From NCBI GenBank assembly GCA_964611385.1, contig CAZSXS010000010.1, positions 1 to 55,829 on the forward strand: a stretch of DNA of 55,829 nucleotides, written 5' to 3'. The stretch comes from CAZSXS01 sp964611385 (GTDB lineage Bacteria; Bacillota; Clostridia; Lachnospirales; CAYPQA01). Shown one piece after another: positions 7,952-17,456 of the stretch. The stretch's first letter is position 1. Every line of letters starts with the position of its first letter. Below the pieces are notes generated by a model. It did no database searches and was not told the DNA's origin. It worked only from the letters and a program-made list of their open reading frames with translations. The translations under genes and the position numbers were made by a program.

Positions 7952-8891
7952 TATAGCTGCTCTTCCTAATATATCGATTTAAGATTTTATTGTAGCCTAC
8001 CCAAGGGCCAGAGGTGTTGTCCTCTTCTATCATCTCGTTGTACATCAAAAACTTTGCATCCGTATCGTCTGCCACATGTAGCAGCAAGGCCTCAATGGTC
8101 TTAGGCCGCTTTGGAGAACCGTACTCATATTCCCCATGATGCGCAAGGATACTATGCCTGAGTAAATTTAAAAGCTCAGTTGGAAAGCCATCAATCTTCT
8201 TGGCCTCGTTGGCAATCAAATCGGTCGTGATCACAATGTGGCCTATCAACTGTCCCTCATCGGTGTAGTCGTTTTGTGGAAAGGGGGAAAGCTCGTATAT
8301 TTTTCCCAGGTCGTGAAGCATAGCCGTGGCGATGAGAATATCTCTGTTGACATTGGGGAAGTGGCTGCTGAAAAATTCACAAATGCCGACAACCGAAACA
8401 GTGTGCTCAATTAAGCCGCCCATGTAGCTGTGATGTAGGTTCTTGGCCGCAGAGTGCTTTTTAAAGCTTTCAACAATCTCTGTGTTATTCACTAGTATTG
8501 CCTGCAAAAGCTTCTTTATATACTTGTTGCTTATCGTGTCTATATAGTCCAGTAACTTTGCATATAACTGGCTTACATCCTTGTTGGTGGTCGGAATGTA
8601 GTTGTCGGGGTCGTATTCGCCCTCTTGGCTCTTGCGAATCTTTTGAATTTTGATTTGAAGCTCACTTTGATATAGCAGTACAGTGCCATCAATCTTAATA
8701 AAGTCGTTTTCCTCAAAGCTCTGAATATTGTTGTTAATCTCCCAAACCTTAGCGTCAATGATACCGGTCTTGTCCTGTAGCTTTAAGGAAAGATAATTCT
8801 TGCCGGTTTTCGACTTCATGGTCTGTTTTCTCTTGCATAGAAAATGTTCAATGATACGATCATTATCGTGCAGCTCATTAATAAATCTCAT
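7944..8891 (-). CDS. yhaM: YhaM-family 3'-5' exoribonuclease (OB fold + HD domain)
   Basis: 315 residues, as in the YhaM/CBF1 family of Firmicutes. The N-terminal OB-type domain (about 15-90, with DAKVWEINN) binds nucleic acid, and the C-terminal HD domain shows HTVSV, LHDLGK and LAHHGEYEYGSPKRP, the metal-dependent phosphohydrolase motifs. Known members degrade RNA, and some act on DNA, from the 3' end. The ATG has GGAGG 6 nt upstream. It is the first gene of a three-gene unit with the split Cas4-like nuclease, which suggests, but does not prove, a shared nucleic-acid-processing role. Confidence 0.9.
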   Translation of the reverse strand: MRFINELHDNDRIIEHFLCKRKQTMKSKTGKNYLSLKLQDKTGIIDAKVWEINNNIQSFEENDFIKIDGTVLLYQSELQIKIQKIRKSQEGEYDPDNYIPTTNKDVSQLYAKLLDYIDTISNKYIKKLLQAILVNNTEIVESFKKHSAAKNLHHSYMGGLIEHTVSVVGICEFFSSHFPNVNRDILIATAMLHDLGKIYELSPFPQNDYTDEGQLIGHIVITTDLIANEAKKIDGFPTELLNLLRHSILAHHGEYEYGSPKRPKTIEALLLHVADDTDAKFLMYNEMIEEDNTSGPWVGYNKILNRYIRKSSYNE

Positions 8892-8913
8892 TTAATCCTC
8901 CATAGGACTCAAA

Positions 8914-10092
8914 CTATTTTTTGATTGGCTTTGCCGGACTGGAAAACTTCAAGTAACACAAAAAGACCAAGGCTGTAACCAGGCTCAAGACCAACGCCGA
9001 CAGGCAAAACAGGGTTCGCAGGCTGGTAAGCTTGGCAATGTAGCCTCCACAGGCCGCTCCCAGAACACCGGCAATACCGGTCTTTACCACAGCAATCAGG
9101 TTCTGACCGGTGGCCTTCAGACCGTCTGGGGTGTAGCGATCCATGATTAAAATGGAACAGTAATAATTCAAAATAAACATAGATCCGCCCATAATTTGTG
9201 ACAAAAAGACCATGCCCAAATTAGGGGCCAAGGCCAGCAACAAAAAGCGTAGCCCAAGAACAAAGCCTGAAAGGAGAAGAATTTTCATGGGATCGTGCTT
9301 TCGGATAAAACGATCGACTGTAAGCAGGATAGGAATCTCGCTTAAGGCGCAGACACTCAAGGAGATGCCAATGATGGAATTACTGTCGGAAAACTCCTTG
9401 ATATAAATGCCAATGAAGGAATTGTACATGTAAATCGTTAAGGAAAATACAAAGGAATGAATGAACAGAAGAAGGATGGCTTTATTGGCAAAAAGTTCTT
9501 TTATTTGGCCCCTAGTCTTAGCTCCAAGTTTGTTTTTTGGTTTTGGCAGGGTTAAAGAAACAAGACCTAGTGCTACCAGCATAAGGGTGTTGTAAAGAAA
9601 TATATCCGAAATTCTCTCTTTGACCAGGCGGCCGATAATGATTACCACAATGGAGTAACCAATGGTACCGCTCATGCGAATCAAAGAAAATTTATAGCCT
9701 TTTTGATTGACATAATGAATGGCGCAGGTATCACTGATGGGAACAACAGGAGAATAAAGACAGGTATAAAGGGCAGAAATCAAGCAAATATACAGAAAAG
9801 AAACCCTCAAAGGAAAAAGCAAAGATAAGATAGCCGAACCGAAAATCGTAATAAAAAGAACCCTGGCCATGCCGGTTTTATCACTGATAAACCCCCAAAT
9901 AGGCTGGGTTGCAATGGAGATAATCGGTCCGATCGCAAGCAGAATGCCAATATCAGAAACGGAAAAGCCAAGGCTTAAATAATATACGTTTATGTAGGCA
10001 TTATAGGCCGAAACAGCCATATAGATCAAAGCATAGTAAGCAACAAAATAAAAATACTTCTGATCAATGCTTTTTAAATTATACAGAGACAA
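8914..10092 (-). CDS. MFS transporter (MFS_1-like)
   Basis: About 392 residues with twelve hydrophobic segments, a typical MFS length. WGFISDKTG between helices 2 and 3 matches the conserved MFS loop motif. The general look (YINVYYLSLGFSVSDIGILLAIGPI) fits the HcaT/nucleoside-symporter-like branch. I place the start at TTG 10092 because GGAGG is 7 nt before it; the frame is open to 10110 but that would place the ribosome site inside the gene. Substrate cannot be read from sequence. It lies 22 bp upstream of the yhaM gene on the same strand, so it may share a transcript. Confidence 0.85.
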   Translation of the reverse strand: MSLYNLKSIDQKYFYFVAYYALIYMAVSAYNAYINVYYLSLGFSVSDIGILLAIGPIISIATQPIWGFISDKTGMARVLFITIFGSAILSLLFPLRVSFLYICLISALYTCLYSPVVPISDTCAIHYVNQKGYKFSLIRMSGTIGYSIVVIIIGRLVKERISDIFLYNTLMLVALGLVSLTLPKPKNKLGAKTRGQIKELFANKAILLLFIHSFVFSLTIYMYNSFIGIYIKEFSDSNSIIGISLSVCALSEIPILLTVDRFIRKHDPMKILLLSGFVLGLRFLLLALAPNLGMVFLSQIMGGSMFILNYYCSILIMDRYTPDGLKATGQNLIAVVKTGIAGVLGAACGGYIAKLTSLRTLFCLSALVLSLVTALVFLCYLKFSSPAKPIKK

Positions 10093-10110
10093 AAAGAAAC
10101 CTCCAAACAA

Positions 10111-10370
10111 AGAGTGGGGTTTTAAGCTTGATATTCATACGAAAACTCGACAGTCATAGCCAGCAGACGCACGCTTGGATTTTCATGCATAGCGAGGGCT
10201 GAAGGCAGGCATAGGCTGCTGGAAGGAATGCCGATCTCATTCACCCCTTCCATGATGCTGTACTCAGTCTCTAAAACATGTTTGCTAAGCCGCAATTCTG
10301 TTCAGTAAGTAATCTGCTCTTTTGTGTTGCAACTTATCAAAGCTGAAAAGCTGAACCTGACAGAGGCCTT
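10111..10370. other. Intergenic region with a dispersed-repeat copy
   Basis: It contains a plus-strand copy of the 72-nt repeat (10155-10226). On the minus strand, roughly 10255-10300, a segment (GCGGCTTAGCAAACATG, then ACTGAGTACA) loosely resembles the promoter repeat before murQ. No gene is seen. Confidence 0.4.
10155..10226 (+). repeat. 72-nt dispersed repeat, copy A
   Basis: Begins CATAGCCAGCAG and ends GGCTGCTGGAAGG; roughly three quarters identical to copy B by eye, with CCAGCAG/CTGCTGG able to pair. Confidence 0.65.
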
Positions 10371-11516
10371 TTACTTCAAATAGGCCAAGGGATTCGTTGT
10401 TGCCCCGTTTACGCGCACCTCAAAGTGCAGATGGGGACCTGTGGAATAGCCGGTGCTTCCGCACTTGGCAATGGCATCCCCGCGCTTAACGGATTTTCCA
10501 ACACCTACCAAGAGCTTGGAGTTGTGTGCATACATGGTGCTTAAACCGCTTCCATGGTCAACAACAAGCACATTCCCGTAGCCACTCTTGGTACCGGCAA
10601 AGATAACAACTCCGTCGGCCGCGGCTATGACATTCGTACCTGTGGGCCCACCGATGTCAATTCCGGTGTGAAATTCTTTTTTCCGGCTGATGGGATTGAC
10701 GCGGTTTCCATAGGGGCTGGTCATGGATTTTCCAGGTAGAGGCCAAGCCAGCTTTCCGCCGCTGTAAACGATATTAGCAGAAGCGTTAGCCCTGGCTTTG
10801 GCCGCCTCCTCCTCTTGCTTTTTCTTGATTAACTGTTCCAGTTCCTTGCCGGAGCTTTCCAAGTCGCTGAGCTGCTGTTGATACTTTTTCTCATCGGCAG
10901 TCAGCTGTACTACAAGCAAATTTTTCTGGTCTACGACTTCCTCCAAGCTATGTAGCTTCTTTTCCTGCTCTACGGCAAGCACTTGAACCTCTAACTTATG
11001 CTGCTCGGTTTCGTTCACCTTTTGCGCAATAAAATCTTCATTCTCTTTATAGTTGTTTACCATTTGATAGTCATATTGAATAATTTTGTTAACATATTCC
11101 AGGCGATTTAAAAAATCCCCAACACTTTTGGCGTTTAACAAAGCCTGCACATAACCCATCTTTCCATTTACATACATATACTCAATTCGATCTTTTAAGG
11201 TATTGTACTGTGCTTCACGCTTCTCTTCAGCTATCTTCAATTCTTCTTCCGTTTGTGCTAACAGCTCTTTGGTCTTATCCAATTCCCGATTGATAACGTC
11301 AAATTCTTCAGTGGCCTGCGCCAACTGTTGGTCGAACTCGTCAACAGCCTGAAGGGCTGCGCTTTTTTCCGCCTTGGTCTGATCAAGAAGTTTTGATGTT
11401 TCTACTTTAGAGGACTTCACTTCACTTTGCTTCTTTTGCAAATCAGAAAGACTGGAGGCAAAAATCGTGTTTGTAAGCAACAAACAGGTAATGATACCAA
11501 TACAAAACTTTTTCAA
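10371..11516 (-). CDS. Coiled-coil M23 peptidase (EnvC/PcsB-like murein hydrolase)
   Basis: 381 residues. A signal peptide (MKKFCIGIITCLLLTNTIFA) precedes a long heptad-rich coiled coil (about 25-245) and a C-terminal LytM/M23 domain with NPISRKKEFHTGIDIGG and HLHFEVR, the zinc ligands of lysostaphin-type endopeptidases. The start is TTG, with AGGGAT upstream. It lies directly after ftsX; in other bacteria FtsEX controls a coiled-coil hydrolase (EnvC, PcsB or CwlO) through ATP-driven changes, so this is the likely FtsEX-gated enzyme that splits septal peptidoglycan. Catalytic residues look intact. Confidence 0.92.
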   Translation of the reverse strand: MKKFCIGIITCLLLTNTIFASSLSDLQKKQSEVKSSKVETSKLLDQTKAEKSAALQAVDEFDQQLAQATEEFDVINRELDKTKELLAQTEEELKIAEEKREAQYNTLKDRIEYMYVNGKMGYVQALLNAKSVGDFLNRLEYVNKIIQYDYQMVNNYKENEDFIAQKVNETEQHKLEVQVLAVEQEKKLHSLEEVVDQKNLLVVQLTADEKKYQQQLSDLESSGKELEQLIKKKQEEEAAKARANASANIVYSGGKLAWPLPGKSMTSPYGNRVNPISRKKEFHTGIDIGGPTGTNVIAAADGVVIFAGTKSGYGNVLVVDHGSGLSTMYAHNSKLLVGVGKSVKRGDAIAKCGSTGYSTGPHLHFEVRVNGATTNPLAYLK

Positions 11517-11581
11517 AAATATCCCTGCCTTTTTTATTCATACTGATCCATAAATTACACTATTGGTACCAAATCAACCCG

Positions 11582-12478
11582 TCAAACCTTCAAATGTTTG
11601 CGAATCGAAACAGCACTACCAATCACGCCAATTAAAACCCCCAGCAAAAGAGTCAAAGGCGCAAGGAAAGTAAAAATTTCGTAATCTGAACGAAAATTAG
11701 CAATCTGAACAAAGGGGATACGATCGTTCAAGAAGACAATAAAAGAGCTGTAGCCAAGCCAGCAAAAAATGACCGGAATAACGGCTCCAAAAGCCCCAAT
11801 CAAAATTCCTTCAATAACGAAGGGCCAACGGATAAACCAGTTGGTGGCTCCTACATACTTCATAATGGATATTTCAGCCCTACGGCTGTTCACTGTTAAT
11901 TTAATCGTGTTGGTAATGATAATAACCGAAATCAAACCCAGGACTAAAAAGTTCACAAGACTGATGATACGGATGGAGTTATTAATGGTGCTCAAAAGCT
12001 CAGCTTCTTTTTTGGCATGACGAACGCTTTCGACACCTTCGTGTTTTTCAATTTCATTTATGATTACGCCTTGGTAAGCGGAATTGTCTATGTCAATTAT
12101 AAACGAACGGGGAAGGGGGTTGTCATTTTCAAAACCCTTTAGGATGGAAGCACTGTCGCCCAATTCTTGTCCAAACTGTTTGAGCGCCTCATCTGCAGAA
12201 ACATATTTCACGGATTTTACATGTTCCATATTCGTAATAAGATTGTATAAAACGTTCACTTTATCTGTGGGCATGGTTTTGTCAATGATGACCGTAACGC
12301 CAATGGTTCTTTCAATTTGGGACAAAAAATAATCAATATTCGAAGCCAAGCAGTAGGAAACCGTTAAAATGAAAACACAGGCGCTTACCGTGATAAAGGA
12401 GGCCAAGGACATTAAACGGTTTCGAATCAAGCTTAGAATGGCTTCTTTAAAATAATACTTGAAGCTTCTAATCTTCAT
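11582..12478 (-). CDS. ftsX: Cell-division permease-like protein FtsX
   Basis: 298 residues, family length. A cytoplasmic N-terminal segment (MKIRSFKYYFKEAILSLIRNRLMSLAS) precedes four transmembrane helices (about 22-45, 170-195, 215-240, 265-290), with an extracellular domain between the first two. The FtsX/MacB-type C-terminal region includes RRAEISIMKYVGATNWFIRWPF. It pairs with FtsE to transmit ATP hydrolysis to a periplasm-side murein hydrolase. The start overlaps the ftsE stop by 11 nt, indicating translational coupling. Confidence 0.95.
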   Translation of the reverse strand: MKIRSFKYYFKEAILSLIRNRLMSLASFITVSACVFILTVSYCLASNIDYFLSQIERTIGVTVIIDKTMPTDKVNVLYNLITNMEHVKSVKYVSADEALKQFGQELGDSASILKGFENDNPLPRSFIIDIDNSAYQGVIINEIEKHEGVESVRHAKKEAELLSTINNSIRIISLVNFLVLGLISVIIITNTIKLTVNSRRAEISIMKYVGATNWFIRWPFVIEGILIGAFGAVIPVIFCWLGYSSFIVFLNDRIPFVQIANFRSDYEIFTFLAPLTLLLGVLIGVIGSAVSIRKHLKV

Positions 12479-13154
12479 TTAAGTAGCTACCTTTCTCTAC
12501 ATCGCTCACAATAATCCCTTTGCGAAGGGTAATTACCCGCCGTTTCATTTGGTCAACAATTTCCTTGGCGTGGGTGGCGATCACAACGGTGGTACCTCTT
12601 TCATTAATTTCCTCTAGCAGGGCCATAATTCCCCATGCAGTGAGGGGGTCCAGATTTCCGGTGGGCTCATCCGCTAAGAGGAGCGGAGGGTTGTTTACAA
12701 TGGCGCGAGCCAGGGCCGTTCTCTGCTGCTCACCGCCAGAAAGCTGGTTGGGGTAGGAGCGGGCCTTCCGCTGCAAATCCATCAGCGATAGCACAGTAGG
12801 CACACTACGCCGGATTTCCCGGCTGCCAGCCTCCACAATTTGGAGAGCGAAGGCTACATTATCGTAAACTGTTTTATTGGCCAGCAAGCGGTAATCCTGA
12901 AAGACAACCCCTATCTTCCGTCGGTAATAGGGAATTTGTCTTTGGGTGAGATCGGCCAAGTTACAGTTGTTGACAATAATTGTACCTTCTGAAGGCTCAA
13001 TTTCTTTCAGCAGCAGTTTTAGGAAGGTGGACTTCCCAGAACCGCTGGAGCCAACTACAAATACAAATTCCCCTTTTTTAATGGTTAAGGAGGCGTGTTG
13101 AATGCCCTTTGCACCGGTGTCGTAAATTTTCGTTACATTATCCAGTTCAATCAA
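12468..13154 (-). CDS. ftsE: Cell-division ATP-binding protein FtsE
   Basis: 228-residue ABC ATPase. Walker A GSSGSGKST (about 35-43), Q-loop VFQDYRLL, signature LSGGEQQRTALARAIV, Walker B LLLADEPTGNLD and the H-loop THAKEIV are all intact. The Q-loop and TGNLD forms are characteristic of FtsE/LolD-type ATPases. It works with FtsX at the division site to activate peptidoglycan hydrolysis. It overlaps ftsX and lies 17 bp after a PucR-type regulator gene, so all four genes 14263-10371 are probably one operon. Confidence 0.96.
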   Translation of the reverse strand: MIELDNVTKIYDTGAKGIQHASLTIKKGEFVFVVGSSGSGKSTFLKLLLKEIEPSEGTIIVNNCNLADLTQRQIPYYRRKIGVVFQDYRLLANKTVYDNVAFALQIVEAGSREIRRSVPTVLSLMDLQRKARSYPNQLSGGEQQRTALARAIVNNPPLLLADEPTGNLDPLTAWGIMALLEEINERGTTVVIATHAKEIVDQMKRRVITLRKGIIVSDVEKGSYLNED

Positions 13155-13171
13155 CGATTTACTCCTTTATC

Positions 13172-14263
13172 TTAATACATAAATTTTTCTTTATAGGCCA
13201 TATAGTTACTAACCATCAGCGTAATCTTAAAGATAATAGCATCTTCAAACTTACGGAGATCAAGGCCAGTAAGCTTTTGTAGTTTGTCAAGACGATAAAC
13301 GAGGGTATTTCTGTGGATATAAAGCTGCCGTGAGGTTTCAGATACATTCAAATGGTTTTCAAAAAACTTATTGACGGTCGTAAGCGTTTCCTCATCGAAC
13401 TGGTCGATGGTAATTCCATGCAGCACTTCGTTGATATACATCTTACATAAGGGTGTTGGAAGTTGATAAATCAGTCGTCCGATTCCAAGTTGCTCATAGT
13501 TTACAATGTTCTTGTCTGTCTCAAAAATCTTGCCTACTTCCAGGGCCATCTTGGCTTCCTTGTAGGAAGAGGAAACATTCTTTAAGTCCGTGACCACTGT
13601 TCCAATCCCGATGCAAACCTTTTTCATCGCCTCAGTACTCAAGGTGTCAATGACGCCCTCGGCAATTTGCTGGACTTCTTCCTTTTCTTCCTTGGTCTTT
13701 AGTTCCTTTACTAATATAATACTTTTTTCGTCAATAACGGTTACAAAATCTTTGCCTTTTGAGGGGAACATATTCCGGACGATCTCGACGGTGTTCATTT
13801 CCTTGTCTATTTCGGTTTCGATTAAGAATACAATACGCCGAACGCTGTTTTCGAGATTGAGCTTTTTGGCTCGGCTATAGATATCAACTAACAAAAGGTT
13901 ATCAAGCAAAAGATTCTTTATAAAATTATCCTTATCGTAACGCTCTTTGTAGGCAATCAAGAGGCTTTGAATCTGAAAGGCCGTGATCTTACCAATACGA
14001 TAAGCCTCATCATCCTCACCCTTGATAATTACAAGATATTCTGCAACCCCATTATCAAAGACCTTAAAATAATTGCTGCCCATGATCAGCTGGCTTTCTG
14101 CGGGCGAATTAATAATGCTCTCGACTCCGGCTAGCTGCTGGCCAATGCTTTCTGTATCGGTGCTTGCAACAAACTTACCTTCTCTTTCTACGACACTTAT
14201 ATCTCGACGAGTAATGTTCTTTAAACCTTCTATTGTAGTTTGTAAGATTTGATTGGATATCAT
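13172..14263 (-). CDS. PucR/CdaR-type helix-turn-helix regulator
   Basis: 363 residues. The C-terminal about 60 residues (LNVSETSRQLYIHRNTLVYR followed by LDKLQKLTGLDLRKFEDAI) match the PucR C-terminal HTH found in sugar-diacid and purine regulators. The middle has a GGDEF-like or PucR-type sensory domain, and the N-terminal part resembles the putative sugar-diacid recognition domain. It should not be confused with the c-di-AMP regulator CdaR at 41927. Target and ligand are unknown. It lies immediately upstream of ftsE and is divergent from the glycerol-3-phosphate operon, so it may regulate either; the sequence does not decide. Confidence 0.8.
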   Translation of the reverse strand: MISNQILQTTIEGLKNITRRDISVVEREGKFVASTDTESIGQQLAGVESIINSPAESQLIMGSNYFKVFDNGVAEYLVIIKGEDDEAYRIGKITAFQIQSLLIAYKERYDKDNFIKNLLLDNLLLVDIYSRAKKLNLENSVRRIVFLIETEIDKEMNTVEIVRNMFPSKGKDFVTVIDEKSIILVKELKTKEEKEEVQQIAEGVIDTLSTEAMKKVCIGIGTVVTDLKNVSSSYKEAKMALEVGKIFETDKNIVNYEQLGIGRLIYQLPTPLCKMYINEVLHGITIDQFDEETLTTVNKFFENHLNVSETSRQLYIHRNTLVYRLDKLQKLTGLDLRKFEDAIIFKITLMVSNYMAYKEKFMY

Positions 14264-14621
14264 TTTTATCCTCCATATAGTGCCTTTTTGAACAAGGCCT
14301 CTGCTTTAGAAAAATTCATTTCATTTTTTCAGTATTCTATAATATTATTCCATTTTTTTAAATAGTCATATTAACAGAATTTAACCACAAATACTTGAAT
14401 ATATTTATGAACTTAGCACAAATTTAGCGCTTTAAAATAAATGTACAAGCTAAAAACCCATGTTTGCCAAAAAAAATATCCGAAACCCTGCTGCCAAAAA
14501 GCCCCGTGATTGACAAGGTTTTTAATATTTTGTATACTTGCCATATTTATGCCCATGCGCCAACGCTGAACAGTTTGTTGAAGGTGAGTATGGGTTGTTC
14601 ATGAAAAAAGGAGGCATAAAC
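14264..14621. other. Divergent regulatory region
   Basis: AT-rich spacer between the PucR-type regulator and the glycerol-3-phosphate operon. Apart from the plus-strand promoter at 14510-14538 I see no gene. The open frame continuing upstream of 14622 crosses this promoter and is not coding. Confidence 0.5.
14510..14538 (+). promoter_or_regulatory. SigmaA-type promoter for the glycerol-3-phosphate operon
   Basis: TTGACA at 14510-14515, a 17-nt spacer, and TATACT at 14533-14538. The predicted start point is near 14545, leaving a leader of about 75 nt before the ATG at 14622. This is a near-consensus match. Confidence 0.8.
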
Positions 14622-16085
14622 ATGATACGTGTTGCGGTAATCGGTGCCGGGCTTGTTGGATCCCTAACGGCACGGGCGCTATCACGATACCGTTTTGAAC
14701 TGTTTCTGCTGGAGAAGCACTCAGATGTCAGCATGGAAACTTCAAAGGCAAACAGCGCCATTGTTCACGCTGGCTTCGACGCCCCTGTAGGATCAAATAA
14801 AGCAAAATTCAATGTGCTTGGCAATGCGGCCATGGACAAGCTCTGTGAGGACTTGGACGTTCATTTTAAGCGAAATGGTTCCCTGGTCTTGGCCTTTACT
14901 GAGGAAGACTTGGAGCTTATCCAGGTATTATATGAACGGGGCTTGAAAAATAAGGTGCCTAAGCTTTCTATACTCAGCGCTGAGCAAGTGAAAGCAATGG
15001 AACCAGCCCTTTCAGATGAAGTCAAAGGTGCCCTACTGGCAGAGACTGGCGGTATCGTTTGTCCCTATACCCTTGCCCAGCAGGCAGCACGTTCGGCTTG
15101 CGAAAACGGTGTCATTTTACAAACCAACAGCAAGGTTGAAAAAATCGATCAGACCGATAGCGGTTTTTTGATTCACATTGAAAACAAAGAACCCTTAGCA
15201 GTAGACTATATTGTGAATGCTGCTGGTGTATTTGCAGATGATATCGCTCGGATGGCCGGTGATGAGAGCGTTCACATCAAGCCCCGAAAAGGTGAATACA
15301 TGCTTTGCGACAAAAAAATAGGAAACATGATCTCTCACACGCTCTTTCAGGTTCCGAACAAGCTGGGTAAGGGCATTTTAATCACGCCCACCGTGGACGG
15401 AAATCTGCTCATTGGCCCCAATGCCAACGAAATGGATGACAAAGAGTGTACGGAAACTTCGGAGGAGGGTCTTGCCTTTGTCCTGAAAGGGGCTAAGAAA
15501 GCCATACCTACCTTGTCAAGTCGAAACATCATCACCTCCTTTGCAGGACTTCGAGCCATTGCCCAGGGTGAGGATGACGATTTTATCATTGCACGCTCCA
15601 AAACCGTACCTCAGCTGATCAACCTAGCCGGGATACAATCCCCCGGCTTAAGCGCCGCCCCAGCCATTGCAGAGGAAGCGGTAGAAATACTGACAGCACT
15701 GTTGGCAGAAAAGAATATTTCCCGGGAAATAAATCCTAATTTTATTGAAAAAACAAGGGCTCCAAAGGATATTTTACGCTTGAGCGTAGAAGAATTGAAC
15801 GAGTTGATCAAGCAAAACCCGGCCTACGGAAAGATTGTTTGTCGTTGCGAAACCGTTTCGGAGGGGCAGATAATCGAAGCCATCCAGGATTGTAGCTGCA
15901 AGGGCATCAAGCCAAGCATAGACAGTGTGAAGCGCCGAACCCGTGCCGGTATGGGACGTTGTCAGGGAGGCTTTTGTATGCCCAGAGTGCTGGAAATCAT
16001 CAGTCGGGAAACAGGGATTCCCTTTACAGAGGTTATGAAGGGCGATGACGGAAGTTATATTCTGACTAGAAAGACCAAGGGATAA
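14622..16085 (+). CDS. GlpA-like FAD oxidoreductase with BFD-type iron-sulphur domain
   Basis: 487 residues. Rossmann FAD motif IRVAVIGAGLVGSLTARALS at the N-terminus, a DAO fold, and SPGLSAAPAIAEE near residue 370. The C-terminal about 90 residues form a BFD-like [2Fe-2S] domain with CRC, CSCKG and GRCQGGFC. This is the arrangement of anaerobic glycerol-3-phosphate dehydrogenase subunit A, oxidising glycerol-3-phosphate to dihydroxyacetone phosphate. GGAGG lies 7 nt before the chosen ATG. Two partner genes follow. No glpK or glpF is nearby, so the exact substrate (glycerol-3-phosphate or another hydroxy acid) is inferred. Confidence 0.88.
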   Translation: MIRVAVIGAGLVGSLTARALSRYRFELFLLEKHSDVSMETSKANSAIVHAGFDAPVGSNKAKFNVLGNAAMDKLCEDLDVHFKRNGSLVLAFTEEDLELIQVLYERGLKNKVPKLSILSAEQVKAMEPALSDEVKGALLAETGGIVCPYTLAQQAARSACENGVILQTNSKVEKIDQTDSGFLIHIENKEPLAVDYIVNAAGVFADDIARMAGDESVHIKPRKGEYMLCDKKIGNMISHTLFQVPNKLGKGILITPTVDGNLLIGPNANEMDDKECTETSEEGLAFVLKGAKKAIPTLSSRNIITSFAGLRAIAQGEDDDFIIARSKTVPQLINLAGIQSPGLSAAPAIAEEAVEILTALLAEKNISREINPNFIEKTRAPKDILRLSVEELNELIKQNPAYGKIVCRCETVSEGQIIEAIQDCSCKGIKPSIDSVKRRTRAGMGRCQGGFCMPRVLEIISRETGIPFTEVMKGDDGSYILTRKTKG

Positions 16086-16100
16086 GGGGAGGCTATGGGA

Positions 16101-17456
16101 ATGAAGGAAACCGACTTGCTGATTATCGGTGGGGGTCCGGCTGCCATGGGAGCGGCTTTGGGTGCCCGAGAAGCGGGGGTTAAAAATATTCTTTTGCTAG
16201 AGCGTGCGGAAGTTGCAGGCGGCATTTTGAATCAATGCATTCACAACGGCTTTGGGCTGCATTATTTCAAAGAGGAGCTGACCGGGCCGGAATATGCACA
16301 TCGCTTTATTCAGAAGTTAAAAGAGGAAAATATTGAGATCCTTTTGAATACAATGGTAGTGGATATTACAAACGAGCGGGTTGTTACGGCTTTTCGCCCC
16401 GGCGACGCATCGGCTGGTGCCGAAGAAGGCGGTGTGTTACAGATTAAGGCCAAGGCGATTGTTTTGGCCATGGGCTGCCGTGAGAGAAGTCGCGGCGCGC
16501 TCAATATTCCAGGCTCCCGCCCGGCAGGCGTTTTTACCGCCGGGGCGGCACAGCGCTTTGTGAATATTGAAGGGTATATGCCTGGAAAGGAAATCGTCAT
16601 TCTGGGCTCTGGGGATATCGGGTTGATTATGGCCAGACGCATGAGTCTGGAGGGGGCAAGGGTTAAGATGGTCTGTGAACTCTTGCCTTTTTCTGGAGGC
16701 TTGCAGCGCAATATCGTCCAATGCCTGGAGGATTTTAACATCCCCTTACGACTCAGCCATACGGTAATCAAAGTCCATGGCAAGGACAGGGTGTCGGGAG
16801 TCACCATTGCCAAGGTAGACGAAAACAGGAAGCCCATTCAAGAAAGCTATGAATATATACCCTGCGACACCTTGCTCTTGTCTGTTGGCTTAATCCCAGA
16901 AAATGAGTTGTCAGAAAAGGCCGGTGTGGAGCTGGACAGCGTTACAGGAGGGCCTATCGTTAATGAATCCATGGAGACGACTGTTTCGGGTATCTTTGCC
17001 TGCGGCAATGTCGTTCATGTTCATGATTTGGTGGACTATGTTACCTTAGAAAGCATAAGGGCGGGAAAGGGAGCAGCCCGCTTTATTGAGCGGATAAAGC
17101 AGGAACAGGTGCAGACCTCCAAAGCTGCAACAGGTACCACCACGCATAAAGACGCAATAACTACCACCACGAAGGAACCACAGAAACCCATCCAAACGAA
17201 AGCCGGAAAGAGCATTCGCTACATTATCCCACACGTCATACGCTTAGAGCAGGCGGAAGATAAAATACAGCTATTCTTCCGGGTTACGGATGTATACAAA
17301 AATAAAAAGTTGAACCTACTCCTGGATGGAGAAAGTGTAAAATCTGTTAAGAAGAAGCATCTAGCGCCCGGTGAGATGGAGAGCCTAGAAGTGAGCAAGG
17401 AAATCTTAGTTGGCAAGAGCAGGCTATCCTTAGAATTGGAGGATGAAAATGACTAA
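16101..17456 (+). CDS. NAD(P)/FAD-dependent oxidoreductase, GlpB-position subunit
   Basis: 451 residues. Two dinucleotide-binding motifs are visible: DLLIIGGGPAAMGAALGA at the N-terminus (FAD) and EIVILGSGDIGLIMARRMS near residue 160 (NAD(P)). A conserved MGCRER segment and ACGNVVHVHDLVDYVT near the FAD ribityl site fit the pyridine nucleotide-disulphide oxidoreductase class II fold. A Thr-rich linker (about 335-365) leads to a small C-terminal beta domain. I start at ATG 16101, 8 nt after GGGGAGG; another ATG lies 6 nt earlier. In this operon type it probably passes electrons between the GlpA-like subunit and NAD(P) or a quinone-linked partner. Confidence 0.85.
   Translation: MKETDLLIIGGGPAAMGAALGAREAGVKNILLLERAEVAGGILNQCIHNGFGLHYFKEELTGPEYAHRFIQKLKEENIEILLNTMVVDITNERVVTAFRPGDASAGAEEGGVLQIKAKAIVLAMGCRERSRGALNIPGSRPAGVFTAGAAQRFVNIEGYMPGKEIVILGSGDIGLIMARRMSLEGARVKMVCELLPFSGGLQRNIVQCLEDFNIPLRLSHTVIKVHGKDRVSGVTIAKVDENRKPIQESYEYIPCDTLLLSVGLIPENELSEKAGVELDSVTGGPIVNESMETTVSGIFACGNVVHVHDLVDYVTLESIRAGKGAARFIERIKQEQVQTSKAATGTTTHKDAITTTTKEPQKPIQTKAGKSIRYIIPHVIRLEQAEDKIQLFFRVTDVYKNKKLNLLLDGESVKSVKKKHLAPGEMESLEVSKEILVGKSRLSLELEDEND

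Noticed and set aside
14538..14621. Upstream extension of the GlpA-like protein
   Set aside because: The open frame runs through the promoter, whereas the Rossmann motif begins at the ATG with a proper ribosome site.
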